From Acididesulfobacillus acetoxydans (GTDB taxonomy: Bacteria; Bacillota; Desulfitobacteriia; Desulfitobacteriales; Desulfitobacteriaceae): a stretch of DNA of 64,000 nucleotides. The position numbers were made by a program, and so were the translations under genes. The notes under the pieces are model-generated. The model saw only the letters and a program-made list of their open reading frames with translations. It did not search any database and had not been told where the DNA came from. Shown piece after piece: positions 35,704 to 46,000 of the stretch. The stretch covers positions 2,170,001 through 2,234,000 of the forward strand of contig NZ_LR746496.1 of NCBI RefSeq assembly GCF_902729405.1, read 5' to 3'. Position 1 is the first letter of the stretch. Every line of letters starts with the position of its first letter.

Positions 35704-35786
35704 AAATGATCAACTCCTTATTGGTAGTTTTAACCATTTACACAAAACTTCATACGTCCTCAAAGCCCTATAACTTGTGCCCCGCC

Positions 35787-35815
35787 CGCTATTAAATGGC
35801 GGGTTTTGTTTATGC
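35787..35815 (+). terminator. Probable terminator
   Basis: Stem CCCGC/GCGGG with an AT-rich loop followed by TTTTGTTT, just beyond the IS256 element. It could be the original terminator of the disrupted toxin gene. The rest of 35816-36147 shows no gene. Confidence 0.6.
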
Positions 35816-36147
35816 CATAAATCACCAGCACAATTTTCGGAAATTACATGAACCGACATTTCTCAGTTTCAAGGGTCCCTCTACACTGTGAGTGACACCT
35901 TTTTCCCCTAACACTTTACGCTAAGACATGTTCCCATGCACACCAGTTCTTCTCTAAACACATCTTGCAATGCTGCTTCATGGCGAAGGCGGACCGAAAA
36001 TTGATGCGGGGGATAACACATACAAAGAGATAGTGAACTCGTTCAATCAACACAAATTAAGGGTTAATTAATGCAATTTATTTCAAGCCACTTATTGACC
36101 TTTACGTTTGGTCATGGTTTATGATGAGTCGTGAAGGAGGTGAGCAC

Positions 36148-36918
36148 GTGACCTACACCATCAACAAGATCGCACAATTCGCCGGTGTCACCCTGAGAAC
36201 CCTCAGGTTTTACGACAAAATCGGGCTTCTGACACCGTCGGGGCGAACAGAGGCCGGGTACAGGCTCTATTCGGATGAAGACGTTGAGCGACTTCAGCAG
36301 GTGCTCTTTTTCCGGGAACTGGACTTTCCCCTGGCCAAGATTGGGGAAATATTGAACGACCCGGATTTTGACCGGAAAGAAGCCTTAAGAAGACAGGCTG
36401 ACTTTCTGAAAAAAAGAGGCGACAGGTATCTGAAACTAGCACAGCTTGCCAAAGACACATTGTTTAATTTAGAAGGAGGACTGAAAATGACCAACACAGA
36501 TCTGTTTAACGGCTTTGACTACGACAAAATGGTGGAGGAACAAAAGCGCTACGAACCGGAAGTACAAGAACGCTGGGGGCAGACCGAGGCCTACAGGATA
36601 TCCAAAGAACGAACCGCCAACTACACGAAAGAAGATTGGGAACGGATCAACAAGATTCAAATGACAAATCTTAAAGAATTACGCGACTTATACACCGCCG
36701 GAGTCCCTTATGACGATCTCAGGGTGCAAGTGGTCGTGGAAAAAGCGCATAAGTTCATCCATGACACCTTTTATCCTTGCCCGTTGGATATGTTTAGCGG
36801 CCTGGGAAACATGTATGTTGCGGATGCGCGCTTTACGGCTCATTACGAAAAGTTTGCCCCCGGACTGGCGGCCTATTACAATGACGCCATTCAGCATTAT
36901 TGTATCACCAAGGCCTGA
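36148..36918 (+). CDS. MerR-family regulator with TipAS effector domain
   Basis: 256 residues from GTG 36148 (AAGGAGGTGAGCAC upstream; the ATG at 36121 is less likely). N-terminal MerR winged helix: INKIAQFAGVTLRTLRFYDKIGLL and YRLYSDEDVERLQQVLFFREL, followed by a coiled coil, then a TipAS-like domain from about residue 125 (NGFDYDKMVEEQKRYEPEVQERWG) to the end, which binds thiopeptides or other small ligands in TipAL. It probably activates genes on drug binding; the target is not evident. Confidence 0.88.
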   Translation: MTYTINKIAQFAGVTLRTLRFYDKIGLLTPSGRTEAGYRLYSDEDVERLQQVLFFRELDFPLAKIGEILNDPDFDRKEALRRQADFLKKRGDRYLKLAQLAKDTLFNLEGGLKMTNTDLFNGFDYDKMVEEQKRYEPEVQERWGQTEAYRISKERTANYTKEDWERINKIQMTNLKELRDLYTAGVPYDDLRVQVVVEKAHKFIHDTFYPCPLDMFSGLGNMYVADARFTAHYEKFAPGLAAYYNDAIQHYCITKA

Positions 36919-36931
36919 GCAGGGAGAAAAG

Positions 36932-37078
36932 ACAATTTGCGCCCCGCTGATTCCGGCAGAAAAATACCGGAAGCTCTTGCTGGAAAAGAGGTATTTGCTG
37001 GTTTATCAGATCAAGGAAAGCACCGTGTATGCAGACGCAGTTGTAGATACCCGCCAGGACTACGGCTGGTTATTGTAG
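36932..37078 (+). pseudogene. RelE/ParE-type toxin, C-terminal fragment
   Basis: The frame encodes PAEKYRKLLLEKRYLLVYQI followed by VYADAVVDTRQDYGWLL, matching the final strands of RelE/ParE toxins with the RxDY end. No start, N-terminus or antitoxin remains. Confidence 0.65.
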
Positions 37079-37141
37079 GCAGGATATGCAAATTAATATT
37101 GTAGTGATGTTCAACAGGTAATTATCTTCAATGTCGTTGGT

Positions 37142-37180
37142 AACAATGTGCCAGGACGATTAATCGTTCTGGCACATTGT
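37142..37180. terminator. Long hairpin, likely bidirectional terminator
   Basis: ACAATGTGCCAGGACGATT and its near-perfect complement (one G-T pair) abut each other with almost no loop; a weak T-rich tail follows. Confidence 0.6.
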
Positions 37181-37197
37181 CTATTGTCTGATACTTA

Positions 37198-37328
37198 GAT
37201 TCCCCTGAAAAAGTCCGCATTTTATAACATCCAGCCAACGCCTCCGCTGGTAAACCCTTTATTCATGCGGGTTGGGTTGGATATCTTTGGCCGAAATTTC
37301 TTCGAATTAGCAGTTTTTCAGGGGACTC
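37198..37328. mobile_element. 131-bp MITE, copy 2
   Basis: Differs from the copy at 15606 by one base that I can see; also flanked by TACTTA (37192-37197, 37329-37334). Confidence 0.9.
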
Positions 37329-37413
37329 TACTTATACTTGTCAATTTAGAGGAGAAGGGAGAAAGGAGGAGGGAGGAGGGAGGAGTGAATATGAGTAGTA
37401 TATTTCAAAACAC

Positions 37414-38793
37414 CTATTGATCTTTACGGTTGCCCAAGTCAATGTTTCCGGCCAACTCCCTAATCCGCTCTCTGCGAGACAGATTCATGTCGGCTAAAAA
37501 ACCTCTCAGCCTCCTTTGCCATTCCTTGGCGTTTTCCGTGATGTGCAGGTCTGTATCTGTGTCGTATGTGGGGAGTTTTCTTGCGAGGAGGGCAAGTTCC
37601 ATATCCCCAAGTGTCTGAAAAATCCCGGCAAATTCCTCGTCAAAGATGCAATACCCTTCGAGAAGATCCACTAAATCAACGAGGCTGTGAAGTTCATTTT
37701 GGATGATAGTGATTTTAGCGGACAGGTCTCTGCATTCCCTGATCTCATCCAGAATACCGCGAAATGCGTCATCGCTCAATTTCACACCGTCTTCAAATTG
37801 GACGAGATTTTGGACGGGGGCTTCCCGGAAAGGAATAAAGACGGATGCCAACTGCCGGGTTTCCAGAGCAAGCCGGATTCGCGGCGACAAGCCCGCGGCC
37901 GTCGTCGCTATGTGCTCTTGCAGGAAGCGGTCGGAAATTTTCAGCTGTTGGCAGAGCTCGCGTGCCGCCTCGTGCAACAAGTCATCCAGTGGGGCTTTGG
38001 TTTGATGACTGCTGAGTTTTTGCCGCAAATACAGGCTATCTGACGGCTCCAGCTTCAGGGAAAAAGGACTTTTGCGGGCCAATAGGGAACCTATGGCATT
38101 GGTTAATACCAGCCCGAAAATATTCACCAGCAGGTCTTGATAATGTTCGCTGTAGCCGTTCAATAAACGCAGGATCTCCTGAGGGGGAAAGAGAAGGCAA
38201 AACTGATTTTCCCGGAAGAGCTTTTGCACGTAACTGTGGATATACTCGACGCCAACCAAATCCATAGGATCATGGCTCAAGGGATAATCAATGGATCCGG
38301 GGGTATCGTGGGCGGCGAAATCCAGGTCGTAGGCCGAGAAAAAACCCGGTAAGCCCTCTTGAACCGTGTCATTATAAGCAACATGATCCGTGACAAAACC
38401 ATCATTTTGAATGGCACTGAGCAGTTCCCGGGCCCGGTTCAACTGTTCCCGCGCCATTTGCTTGCCGCTGCGGTAGAGATCCGCCAGAGTTTTTTCTTGC
38501 AACGCCTCGATAGCCAGGTCGGGATCCGGCAGACTCTTTAAATAAATTCCGATAGAATAAAAGATCGAGGACATGAGACCCTGTGCCGTTTCCACTTTGA
38601 CGGAACTGCTTTCCCCACCCGTGTAGCGCTCCGTTTGTTTAGACAAGAGTTGGAGGCTTTGCAACTGAATCTTTTCAAATTGCGAAGCGCTCAACAAGCC
38701 GAGACGATGACTTTCCTGCAAAAGGGATGGCAAAAAGGAAGCTTCGCTTAAATCTTTCCTTTGTATTAAATTTCGCCGGCTCAAAATATTCAT
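37414..38793 (-). CDS. DUF6179-like protein
   Basis: 459 residues, mostly helical, starting MNILSRRNLIQRKDLSEASF. I recognise it as a DUF6179-type protein from its length, helical content and its position directly after a DUF6323 gene (135-bp gap), the usual pair in Clostridia; the assignment is by memory of the pair, not by alignment. No catalytic motif is obvious. It runs away from the Wadjet operon. Confidence 0.6.
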   Translation of the reverse strand: MNILSRRNLIQRKDLSEASFLPSLLQESHRLGLLSASQFEKIQLQSLQLLSKQTERYTGGESSSVKVETAQGLMSSIFYSIGIYLKSLPDPDLAIEALQEKTLADLYRSGKQMAREQLNRARELLSAIQNDGFVTDHVAYNDTVQEGLPGFFSAYDLDFAAHDTPGSIDYPLSHDPMDLVGVEYIHSYVQKLFRENQFCLLFPPQEILRLLNGYSEHYQDLLVNIFGLVLTNAIGSLLARKSPFSLKLEPSDSLYLRQKLSSHQTKAPLDDLLHEAARELCQQLKISDRFLQEHIATTAAGLSPRIRLALETRQLASVFIPFREAPVQNLVQFEDGVKLSDDAFRGILDEIRECRDLSAKITIIQNELHSLVDLVDLLEGYCIFDEEFAGIFQTLGDMELALLARKLPTYDTDTDLHITENAKEWQRRLRGFLADMNLSRRERIRELAGNIDLGNRKDQ

Positions 38794-38928
38794 CGAGATT
38801 CTCCTCTCCCCAAATGACCTTCAAAACCCACTTCTATGGCATTTGTCCATCCGGGTCTTTCTTTACCGAACTTGGCGGCTAAAGGTTTCTGCGCGCAAAC
38901 CCGCTATTGACCTTCTTCTCCGTCCAGC

Positions 38929-39435
38929 TTACTCATCAAAATTTGCCTCTCTGAAGAATTTCCTGAAGTCTTCATGAATGTCATCGATCTCTTGATAAGC
39001 GTCCAGGCCATAGCGGATATTCCGGGCCAGAGCTTCTAAGTCCCGGTTTTGCAGAAGTTCAAGCGAACCTTGGCAATTTTCGTCAAAATGCTTCTTCATA
39101 AACGTGATTAACTCGTCATCACCTATTTCGTCCAATGTCTCGTTCTTGAAGTAGTAAAAAGTTTCGATCAAATCGCTTAATGTACTGACATAGTTGAATG
39201 GGGACAGGAAAGGCGAGTCACAAAAGTTCATAATCAGCTTATTGATAATGCCCCCGGCGAATTCGATGCGCCCCTGGTTGCTCAAGGCCCCGGCGCGCGT
39301 TTGAATGAGCTCCCGCGCCTCGCTTTCGGAAAGAATGAGTCCATAACGTGACGTCACTTCGTTGCACTTTATAACCTCATTGATAGCCAGTTTGTTCATG
39401 ATGGGAATGGGAATTAACATAAAATCATCCATCAT
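38929..39435 (-). CDS. DUF6323-like protein
   Basis: 168 residues. Sequence such as YGLILSESEARELIQTRAGALSNQGRIEF is characteristic of the DUF6323 family. ATG after GGGAGGG. Function unknown. First of a two-gene unit with the DUF6179 gene; divergent from the Wadjet operon with ~900 bp in between. Confidence 0.65.
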   Translation of the reverse strand: MMDDFMLIPIPIMNKLAINEVIKCNEVTSRYGLILSESEARELIQTRAGALSNQGRIEFAGGIINKLIMNFCDSPFLSPFNYVSTLSDLIETFYYFKNETLDEIGDDELITFMKKHFDENCQGSLELLQNRDLEALARNIRYGLDAYQEIDDIHEDFRKFFREANFDE

Positions 39436-40336
39436 GTTCGCATACCCTCCCGATGTTCACTCTTTTTTCTCTGCTAAAGTACTGAAGGTATTGACAAAAG
39501 AAACATCATGTGATAAGCTATAGTAGGATTAATGCAAATGTGGTCATTTGCGGTCTCAAACTTTAGTGTATCATGGATCTTTTTTGTAGTCAACGGGATG
39601 TTTCGTTATGGTTATAACCATGGATTAGGAAAAACGGTCGGTCATGAGAGTAATCTTGTGGTCGTTTTTCGTTTTTGCGGAGCGGAATATAATGGATTCA
39701 AGAAAATTGGCGGGGTAAGGGAGCTGATGGCAAGTGCTTGGCAGGGTATAAAAGACAGGGTATGATAATACAAGAAGTTCAAGCGCTGCTGCGCAAGGAT
39801 TAGAAAAGACGTTAAAGGACGGGTAAGGAGTGAAACGATGCCTGCAGGATCGAGCCAGACTTTTTTTTCAAGTCAAAGAATCGGCAGAATTAATGACCTT
39901 CCTATTAGCCGCGCAGATTGCTTGAATGATATTGATGATTACGGGAGGCGCATGGCTCTCCGTTCAGAACACCCGGCAAGGGGTAGATCCCTTGTTTTCT
40001 AGGAGTTTGCGCAGCTTTTCCGGTTGCGAGCGGCACAAAACACGACCTCTGAAAAATAATTCAACCTTCACGTTTTTCGACAAGAATCCGCGAATTTCCT
40101 GTCAAATTAAGGACGGGAGGCCTTTGCTGCTTCTGTAAGAATGACCAAGAGGCTTAGCCGCTTGGTCCTGGCTTGAGGCATTGGGAGATTCAGAGCGAAT
40201 GCTTCGTCTGGGCAAGTTGTCGGGTGCACAGAAGTGACAGAAATCGTCAAAAAAGGTATAATGGCGGCAAGAGACAGGCGAGTGCTTGTGGCGGCGCCGG
40301 GGAAGCAGTTTGGAACTTGAAAGGACGACGGGTCGG
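39436..40336. other. Long upstream region of the Wadjet operon
   Basis: About 900 bases. A TTGACA at 39491 with TATAGT 22 bp further on is a poor promoter candidate. One small frame with a good ribosome binding site is listed separately (39838). The stretch 39532-39765 is open but lacks a ribosome binding site. No domain is recognised. Confidence 0.4.
39838..40002 (+). CDS. Small open frame with strong ribosome binding site
   Basis: 54 codons starting MPAGSSQTFFSSQRIG, with AAGGAG 8 bases upstream of the ATG. No family recognised. It precedes jetA on the same strand by 334 bp. It could be a real small gene or the remains of one. Confidence 0.3.
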   Translation: MPAGSSQTFFSSQRIGRINDLPISRADCLNDIDDYGRRMALRSEHPARGRSLVF

Positions 40337-41854
40337 ATGGACGAGCGGGTACTTAAACCCATACAGGAAGCGACTTATTTGACAGTCGGGAACGCTTGGC
40401 GTTATCGCTCGATTTTGCGCTATTGTTATCGCCAGCATGAAAGGTTGCAGCATTACCTGCTTCTGGAAACGATTTATTCCCACCTGAAAACGAGCCCTTA
40501 TTTTGACGATTACAGCGAGGAGATGCTGCAGCAGGATCTTAATCAACTCGTGGCTTGGCAGAACCTGATTCCCCGCCAGGAGACAGGCCGTGTCGGAACG
40601 ATTGAAGAGTTCAAAAAAAGGCAGTACCGTTATCAGCTGACGCCCTACACTATTGAAATAGAGCGTATGGTTACCGGGCTGGAAAACCTGGGTGAGGGCT
40701 TCGGCGGTTCTTTGGAACGCACCCTCTTCGACCGCCTCTTGCAGGGGCTGATACGCTTGAGCGGGCAGGCGGAACGGGCCTCAGGCTATACTATTTTTGC
40801 GGAAAGTGACGAGGATATCCACCTCGCTTGGCAGGATCTGTATCAGGACTTTCGCAAGCTTACGGAAAACGCGACGGATTATCTTGCCCATCTTCAGAGT
40901 GAAAAAGTAGAAGAGAAGATGATGACCGAGGCTTTCTTGGTTTATAAGGAAGCCATAACCGAGTATTTGCGTAATTTCATGCAAAGCCTGCAGCGCACGG
41001 CTTTTCGCATTGAAGGAATTCTGAAGGATACCCCGCCTTCTTTTGGTTTAGAACTGGCTGAGCGTCTAACGAACTACGAGCTTTCCATTCCCCGGTTGGA
41101 TCTTACCCCTGAGCCGGCAGTATTGAAGGAGAGATTTTTGGCGGAATGGGAAAGTCTTAAGGTATGGTTTACGGGGGATGCTACGCGCGAAAGCGATCTG
41201 CTCTATCTTCAGAATGCCACGAATGACGCGGTCCGCCGGCTCACCCGTTTCGCCCAGCGTCTGGGGGAAAATCATCACCATATTCGCAGTCGCCGGACGG
41301 ACTATTTGCATTTAGCGCACTGGTTTGCGGGTCTTAAACATCTGGAGGAGGCCCACGAACTCTCCGCTTGTGTTTTTGGTGTTTTTCATACCCGGCAGCT
41401 GTTGGTGACCAGGCCCAAAGAGACGGAGAGCTTTGAGCAAGAGGTTTGGGATGTGGCTCCCGTGCACTTGACCATCCGACCTAAAATTCGCAGTTACCAT
41501 GAAAGGACGAAGGCTTCGGCCGTGCAAAATCGCATGCGGGAAAAGAAGGCGGCTTGCGAGGCCTATCTTAAAGAAAAAGAAGCTGAAGATCGTCTGCTGC
41601 GCAGCCTGATGAGCCAGGAACGCATTGTGATCAGGGATTTGCCGGTGGTCAACCCCGCCGTGCGCAAAGCGATCCTGTATTGGATTACGAAATGCATGGC
41701 CAATCCCGAACACAAGGGGAAGACCGATGCCGGGGAGGTTTTTCGGTTGCACCTGGCCAGTTCACGCCGGATTCGCCTGCAAGCGGACGACGGTAGCCTG
41801 GAGATGCCGGACTACGTGTTAGAGTTTGAAAGCGCACTGGAGGCGGCCAGATGA
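40337..41854 (+). CDS. jetA: Wadjet subunit JetA (TIGR02677/DUF2397)
   Basis: Kleisin-like subunit of the Wadjet plasmid-defence condensin. ATG 40337 (GAAAGGACG upstream) gives the family-typical start ending AWRYRSILRYCYRQHERLQH; the longer frame from 40286 is unlikely. 505 residues. The internal VGTIEEFKKRQYRYQLTPYTIEIER region and long helical C-terminal half match the TIGR02677 family. Stop overlaps the JetB start (ATGA), so the four genes are translated together. Confidence 0.92.
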   Translation: MDERVLKPIQEATYLTVGNAWRYRSILRYCYRQHERLQHYLLLETIYSHLKTSPYFDDYSEEMLQQDLNQLVAWQNLIPRQETGRVGTIEEFKKRQYRYQLTPYTIEIERMVTGLENLGEGFGGSLERTLFDRLLQGLIRLSGQAERASGYTIFAESDEDIHLAWQDLYQDFRKLTENATDYLAHLQSEKVEEKMMTEAFLVYKEAITEYLRNFMQSLQRTAFRIEGILKDTPPSFGLELAERLTNYELSIPRLDLTPEPAVLKERFLAEWESLKVWFTGDATRESDLLYLQNATNDAVRRLTRFAQRLGENHHHIRSRRTDYLHLAHWFAGLKHLEEAHELSACVFGVFHTRQLLVTRPKETESFEQEVWDVAPVHLTIRPKIRSYHERTKASAVQNRMREKKAACEAYLKEKEAEDRLLRSLMSQERIVIRDLPVVNPAVRKAILYWITKCMANPEHKGKTDAGEVFRLHLASSRRIRLQADDGSLEMPDYVLEFESALEAAR

Positions 41855-43062
41855 GCGACAGGGAGTTCGATGAGACGGCTCGGGTCGGTTTAAAGGCATT
41901 GCTGGAGAACTTTTGGATCATTCGGGAAGAAGACCCGGAAACCTACCAACTCATCCGTGACCGGGAAAAAACTTTGCGGCAATACGTACTGGACAAGCTG
42001 GGCTATCATTTGATTGTCCACCGCCATTTTGCCAAACTGGAAAAGATCCCGGCTCGGCCGGAGGCCTGGATGGGGATTGAAACCTTCCAGCGGCCGTTGG
42101 ATTATGCCATTTTGGCCTGTGTCCTGGCTTATCTGGAAAATAAAAGCGTAGATGAACAGTTCTTGCTCAGTGATCTTTGCTCGGAACTGGTGGCACTCTT
42201 TCCGGTGTCGGAGGGAGAACCGGGCTTGGACTGGCGCCACTATGAGCAACGCAAGTCCCTGGTGCGTGTATTGCAGTTTATGGACAGTCAGGGCCTGCTG
42301 AGGGTGGTGGACGGAGAAACAGGGGCTTTCAACCAGAGCGAAGAATCCGAAGTGCTCTATGAAGCAACCGTGATGGCGCGCTACTTTATGCGTTCCTATC
42401 CCAAGGATCTTTTCCGGTTTCAGTCCAAAGAAGAACTCCTGGCGGCAGACCTGGAGGAAGGCGACGATGAAAGCGGGAGTTCCCGACGCCGCAATCGCGT
42501 CTACCGCCAGTTGCTCCTCTCTCCGGCGATGTACCGCGAAGAGATGGAGGAAGGGGATTTTCTTTATTTGCGCAACTTCCGCCGTCGCTTGCTGGAGGAC
42601 ATTGAATTCCACACCGGCCGGCAGCTCGAACTTTACCGGCATACGGCCATGGTGGTGGCTCCGGAGTATGATCATGCACTCACTTTGTTCCCGGATCAAA
42701 AAGGGATTACAGATCTAATCTTACAGTGGTCCGGCGAGTTGCGCCGGCGCTGGGATGATTTGAGCTTTGCCCGCGATGCGGAAGGATGCCCCGTACTTAC
42801 GCCTTTCGAATTCGAGCAAGAAGTCAGAGCACTCAAAACGCGCTACAGCGCGGGCTGGAGCAAAAAGTACCGGGAAGGGTTGATTCAAGAGATCGCCCGC
42901 GAGCTTTTAACCACGATGAGAGACTGGAAAATGGCTGAGCGTGAAAAAGAGACCGGGCGCATCCGCCTCCGCCCGGCTCTTCTCCGTTTGGAAGGGGAAT
43001 ATCCGGAGGATTTCAGGGCAGAAGAGATGGCAAGAGGGAGCGGAGGTGAGTCTGTTGACTGA
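41851..43062 (+). CDS. jetB: Wadjet subunit JetB (TIGR02678/DUF2398)
   Basis: 403 residues, winged-helix KITE-like subunit that bridges JetA and JetC. Typical sequence blocks are LLENFWIIREEDPETYQLIRD, HFAKLEKIPARPEAWMG and FLLSDLCSELVALFPV. ATG overlaps the jetA stop by four bases. Ends eight bases inside jetC. Confidence 0.92.
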   Translation: MSDREFDETARVGLKALLENFWIIREEDPETYQLIRDREKTLRQYVLDKLGYHLIVHRHFAKLEKIPARPEAWMGIETFQRPLDYAILACVLAYLENKSVDEQFLLSDLCSELVALFPVSEGEPGLDWRHYEQRKSLVRVLQFMDSQGLLRVVDGETGAFNQSEESEVLYEATVMARYFMRSYPKDLFRFQSKEELLAADLEEGDDESGSSRRRNRVYRQLLLSPAMYREEMEEGDFLYLRNFRRRLLEDIEFHTGRQLELYRHTAMVVAPEYDHALTLFPDQKGITDLILQWSGELRRRWDDLSFARDAEGCPVLTPFEFEQEVRALKTRYSAGWSKKYREGLIQEIARELLTTMRDWKMAEREKETGRIRLRPALLRLEGEYPEDFRAEEMARGSGGESVD

Positions 43063-46000
43063 GCGTTGGCATGCCAACCGGGCGGGACTGTTTAATTTTT
43101 GGTATTATGATGAGGATGTCTTCGAGTTTTCCGGGGGTAAACTTCTCCTCCGCGGTTCCAATGGTTCCGGAAAGTCCGTCACTATGCAAAGCCTGATTCC
43201 GGTCTTGCTGGACGGGCGCAAAAGCCCGGACCGCTTGGATCCTTTTGGCTCCCGCGCTCGTCGGATGGAGGATTATCTTCTGGGCGAGCATGAGGTTTTG
43301 GATCTTGACGAGCGGACAGGCTATCTCTACTTGGAGTTTAAGCGGGGCAAGAACCAGTATCTGACGATAGGGATGGGACTGAAAGCGAAACGCCAGACAC
43401 GTCTCGATTTTTGGGGATTTGTCCTTTGGGATAACCGCAGGATCGGACGTGATCTGTTGCTCTATAAAACAGAGGCCAATGCGGCCGGGGGGCAGGAGAA
43501 AATTCCAATTGGCCGGAAGGAACTGGAGAACCGCCTGGGCGAGGGTGGTAAAGTGGTGCGCACTCAGGAAGAATACATGAGCTTAGTCAATCGCTACCTC
43601 TTCGGTTTTAAATCCTTGGAGGAGTTTAACGACCTCATGAAACTCCTCATTCAAGTGCGCAGCCCGAAACTTTCCAAGGATTTTCGTCCCACAGTCATTT
43701 ATGAGATTCTCAATGAGTCTTTGCCGGCGCTTGCCGACGAAGAATTGCGCCCCCTATCCGAGACAATCGAGAATATGGACCAGACGAAGAGCCAGCTCGA
43801 TCAGTTGGTGCGGGAAGAGAGCGCAGTCGGGCGTTTGGGGAAAGTCTACACCGCATACAATCAGAAAGTTCGCTGGGAGAAAGCGCAGGGACTGGTTCAA
43901 GCCGGCCGCTGGCAGGGGGAATCCGTACGCAAGCTGGCAGAGGAGCAAAACGCCCACGCTCAAGGGGAAGCGGATCTTAGCCGGATAGCCCGGGAAGAAC
44001 GGGAACTCAAAGAGGAAAAAGAGGTACTGGAACGGGAGGAAGAGGCCCTCAAAAAGCACGACGTCTTCAAAGCAGAGGAAGAAAAAACGGAGCTTGAGGC
44101 GAAGCTGCGGGAAGTTCAAGCCGAAACCGATAAGAAAACACATCAACTGGAAGCTAAGCAGAAAAAAGAGCACGAACTTCAAGAGAGTATCCAAGGGACG
44201 GAAGGAAAGCTGGACAAAGCGGAGGCTGCGCTGGGTAAGAACCTGGATGAGATGGACGACTTGGGTGAGGCAACCGCTTTTCTTAACCACGAAGTGGCCG
44301 CTTCGGAATTCCGCGCTGCGCAAGGGAGCTTTTCTTTTGCTCTCTGGCATAAAGAAGCGAAGGATTATGCCGACAAGATCGAAGCGGCTTTAGAGGCATT
44401 TCGCTCGGAGGGCAGAGCGAAAGAGAAGCATGCGGAGGCGGACCGGGAGCTGGGCGAGGCGCGCCTGGTCTGGGACAATACCCGGCATGCAGAGCAAAAG
44501 TGTGCGGAAGGGTTGACCGAGGAACGCAAGAACTGGCTGAACGCGTTTTTTGCTTGGCAAGAGGGCAATCAGGAACTAAAGCTTCAAGATGTGATTATGC
44601 AGACGGTGGCCGGGCGTATCTGGCACTGCCCGGAAGAGAGCGGTTGGGAAAGCCTGAAAGAGCCGGTGGCCGAGGCAAAGGAAGCAATCCGGCAAAGTTT
44701 GGGAACGGAACTCGTGCGGCAAAAACACGCTTTGGAGCAAAAGGGGGAGGAAATTGCCGGGGTCAGTGCCGAACTGGAGGGCTGGCGCCGGAAAAAAGAG
44801 CCTGAACCCCCGCGTCACCCGGCGACGGAGGAGGCCCGCCGTCTCCTGGCCAAAGAAAAGGTGCCTTTTGTTCCTTTCTATGCCGGAGTGGAATTCCGAG
44901 AACAAGTGACACCGGAAACGCGTGAACGACTGGAAGCCGCCCTGACAGAAGCCGGGATTTTGGATGCTCTGATTGTACCTTCCGCTGCGCTGAGCGTGGC
45001 AGGGGCTCTGTCGCAAGGCGGAGCGGAGGGGCAGGGTGCTTTCCCGGAAAATGATCGCATTCTGCGCCCCGTGCCTCAGGTATTAGCCCACACCCTGGCG
45101 GATTACCTTTACCCAACACCGGTTGAAGGCCAGGGAGTTGGGGCGGAGGCGATCGATGAAGTGCTCCGTTCCGTCTTTGTCGGGGACACTCCGGAAACCC
45201 CGGGGGAAACCGGCGTCTCCCTCCGGGGCGGTTACCGTATAGGGCTTGTGGAGGGGCAGGCGCCGGCGAGAGAGGGTTCGATCTACATCGGTAAAGAAGC
45301 GCGCTCGCGTTACCGCCGGCAGGAAATAGAGCGGCTGGAGAGAGAACTGGCTCGTCTGGGGGAGGAGAAGGCGGGTCTGCTGGCGGAAAAGGAGTACCTG
45401 GAACAGCGGCTGCGGCAAGTGGAAGAAGAGTATCGGGGCTTTCCGGCGGAACGAGGGCTGCGGCAAGCTTATGATCGATTAGACGTTGCCCGGCGGGACG
45501 TACGACAGAGCGAAAAGGAGGTTGCCAAAAAGGACCTGCGTTTGAAAGAAGCGCTTACGGCTTGGGAAACCGCCAAAGCCGTCTTGCGCGAACAGACGCG
45601 GCTGATTACGCTTCCTTTGCGCCAAGAGGCCTACGAGAGCGCGCACCTGGACTTTAAAGCTTACCGCGAACTGCTGCGGCAGATTGAATTAGGATATCAG
45701 CAGGTGCTAAGCGACCGCTCGGCTTTGCAACTGTACCGGGAGAATTTGGATGATGTGTCTTTCGAAGTCGATGAGCTCAAAGGAGAGATCTACTCTTTGG
45801 ACGGCAAGGCGAGTCTCATGAACAAGGAACTCGCCGCCGTGGCAAGACGCTTGCAGGACTTGGGGGCGGAGGAGATCCGTGCCCGTGTTGCCGAAGTGAT
45901 CAAGCGTCTGCATGAGTTGCCTTCTATCCTGGAAGCTAACCGCGAGAGTTACCATGCGCTCAAAAGTGAACAGTCATTGCGCCTGGCCAGGATCGAACGA

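Larger units (their letters stand above)
34275..35747 (-). mobile_element. IS256-family element
   Basis: Terminal inverted repeats include TTTTGTGTAAATGG at 34275-34288 and its complement at 35734-35747. No matching 8-bp direct repeat flanks it (GTAAATTA versus CTTCATAC), so a flank has probably been rearranged since insertion. Confidence 0.8.

Noticed and set aside
37414-39435. DUF6179 and DUF6323 as Wadjet subunits
   Set aside because: The four recognised Wadjet subunits are all present in the divergent operon. The two genes are not part of the jetABCD set I know and run in the opposite direction.
39532-39765. Coding gene upstream of jetA
   Set aside because: Open frame of 77 codons without a ribosome binding site, protein family or sensible composition.
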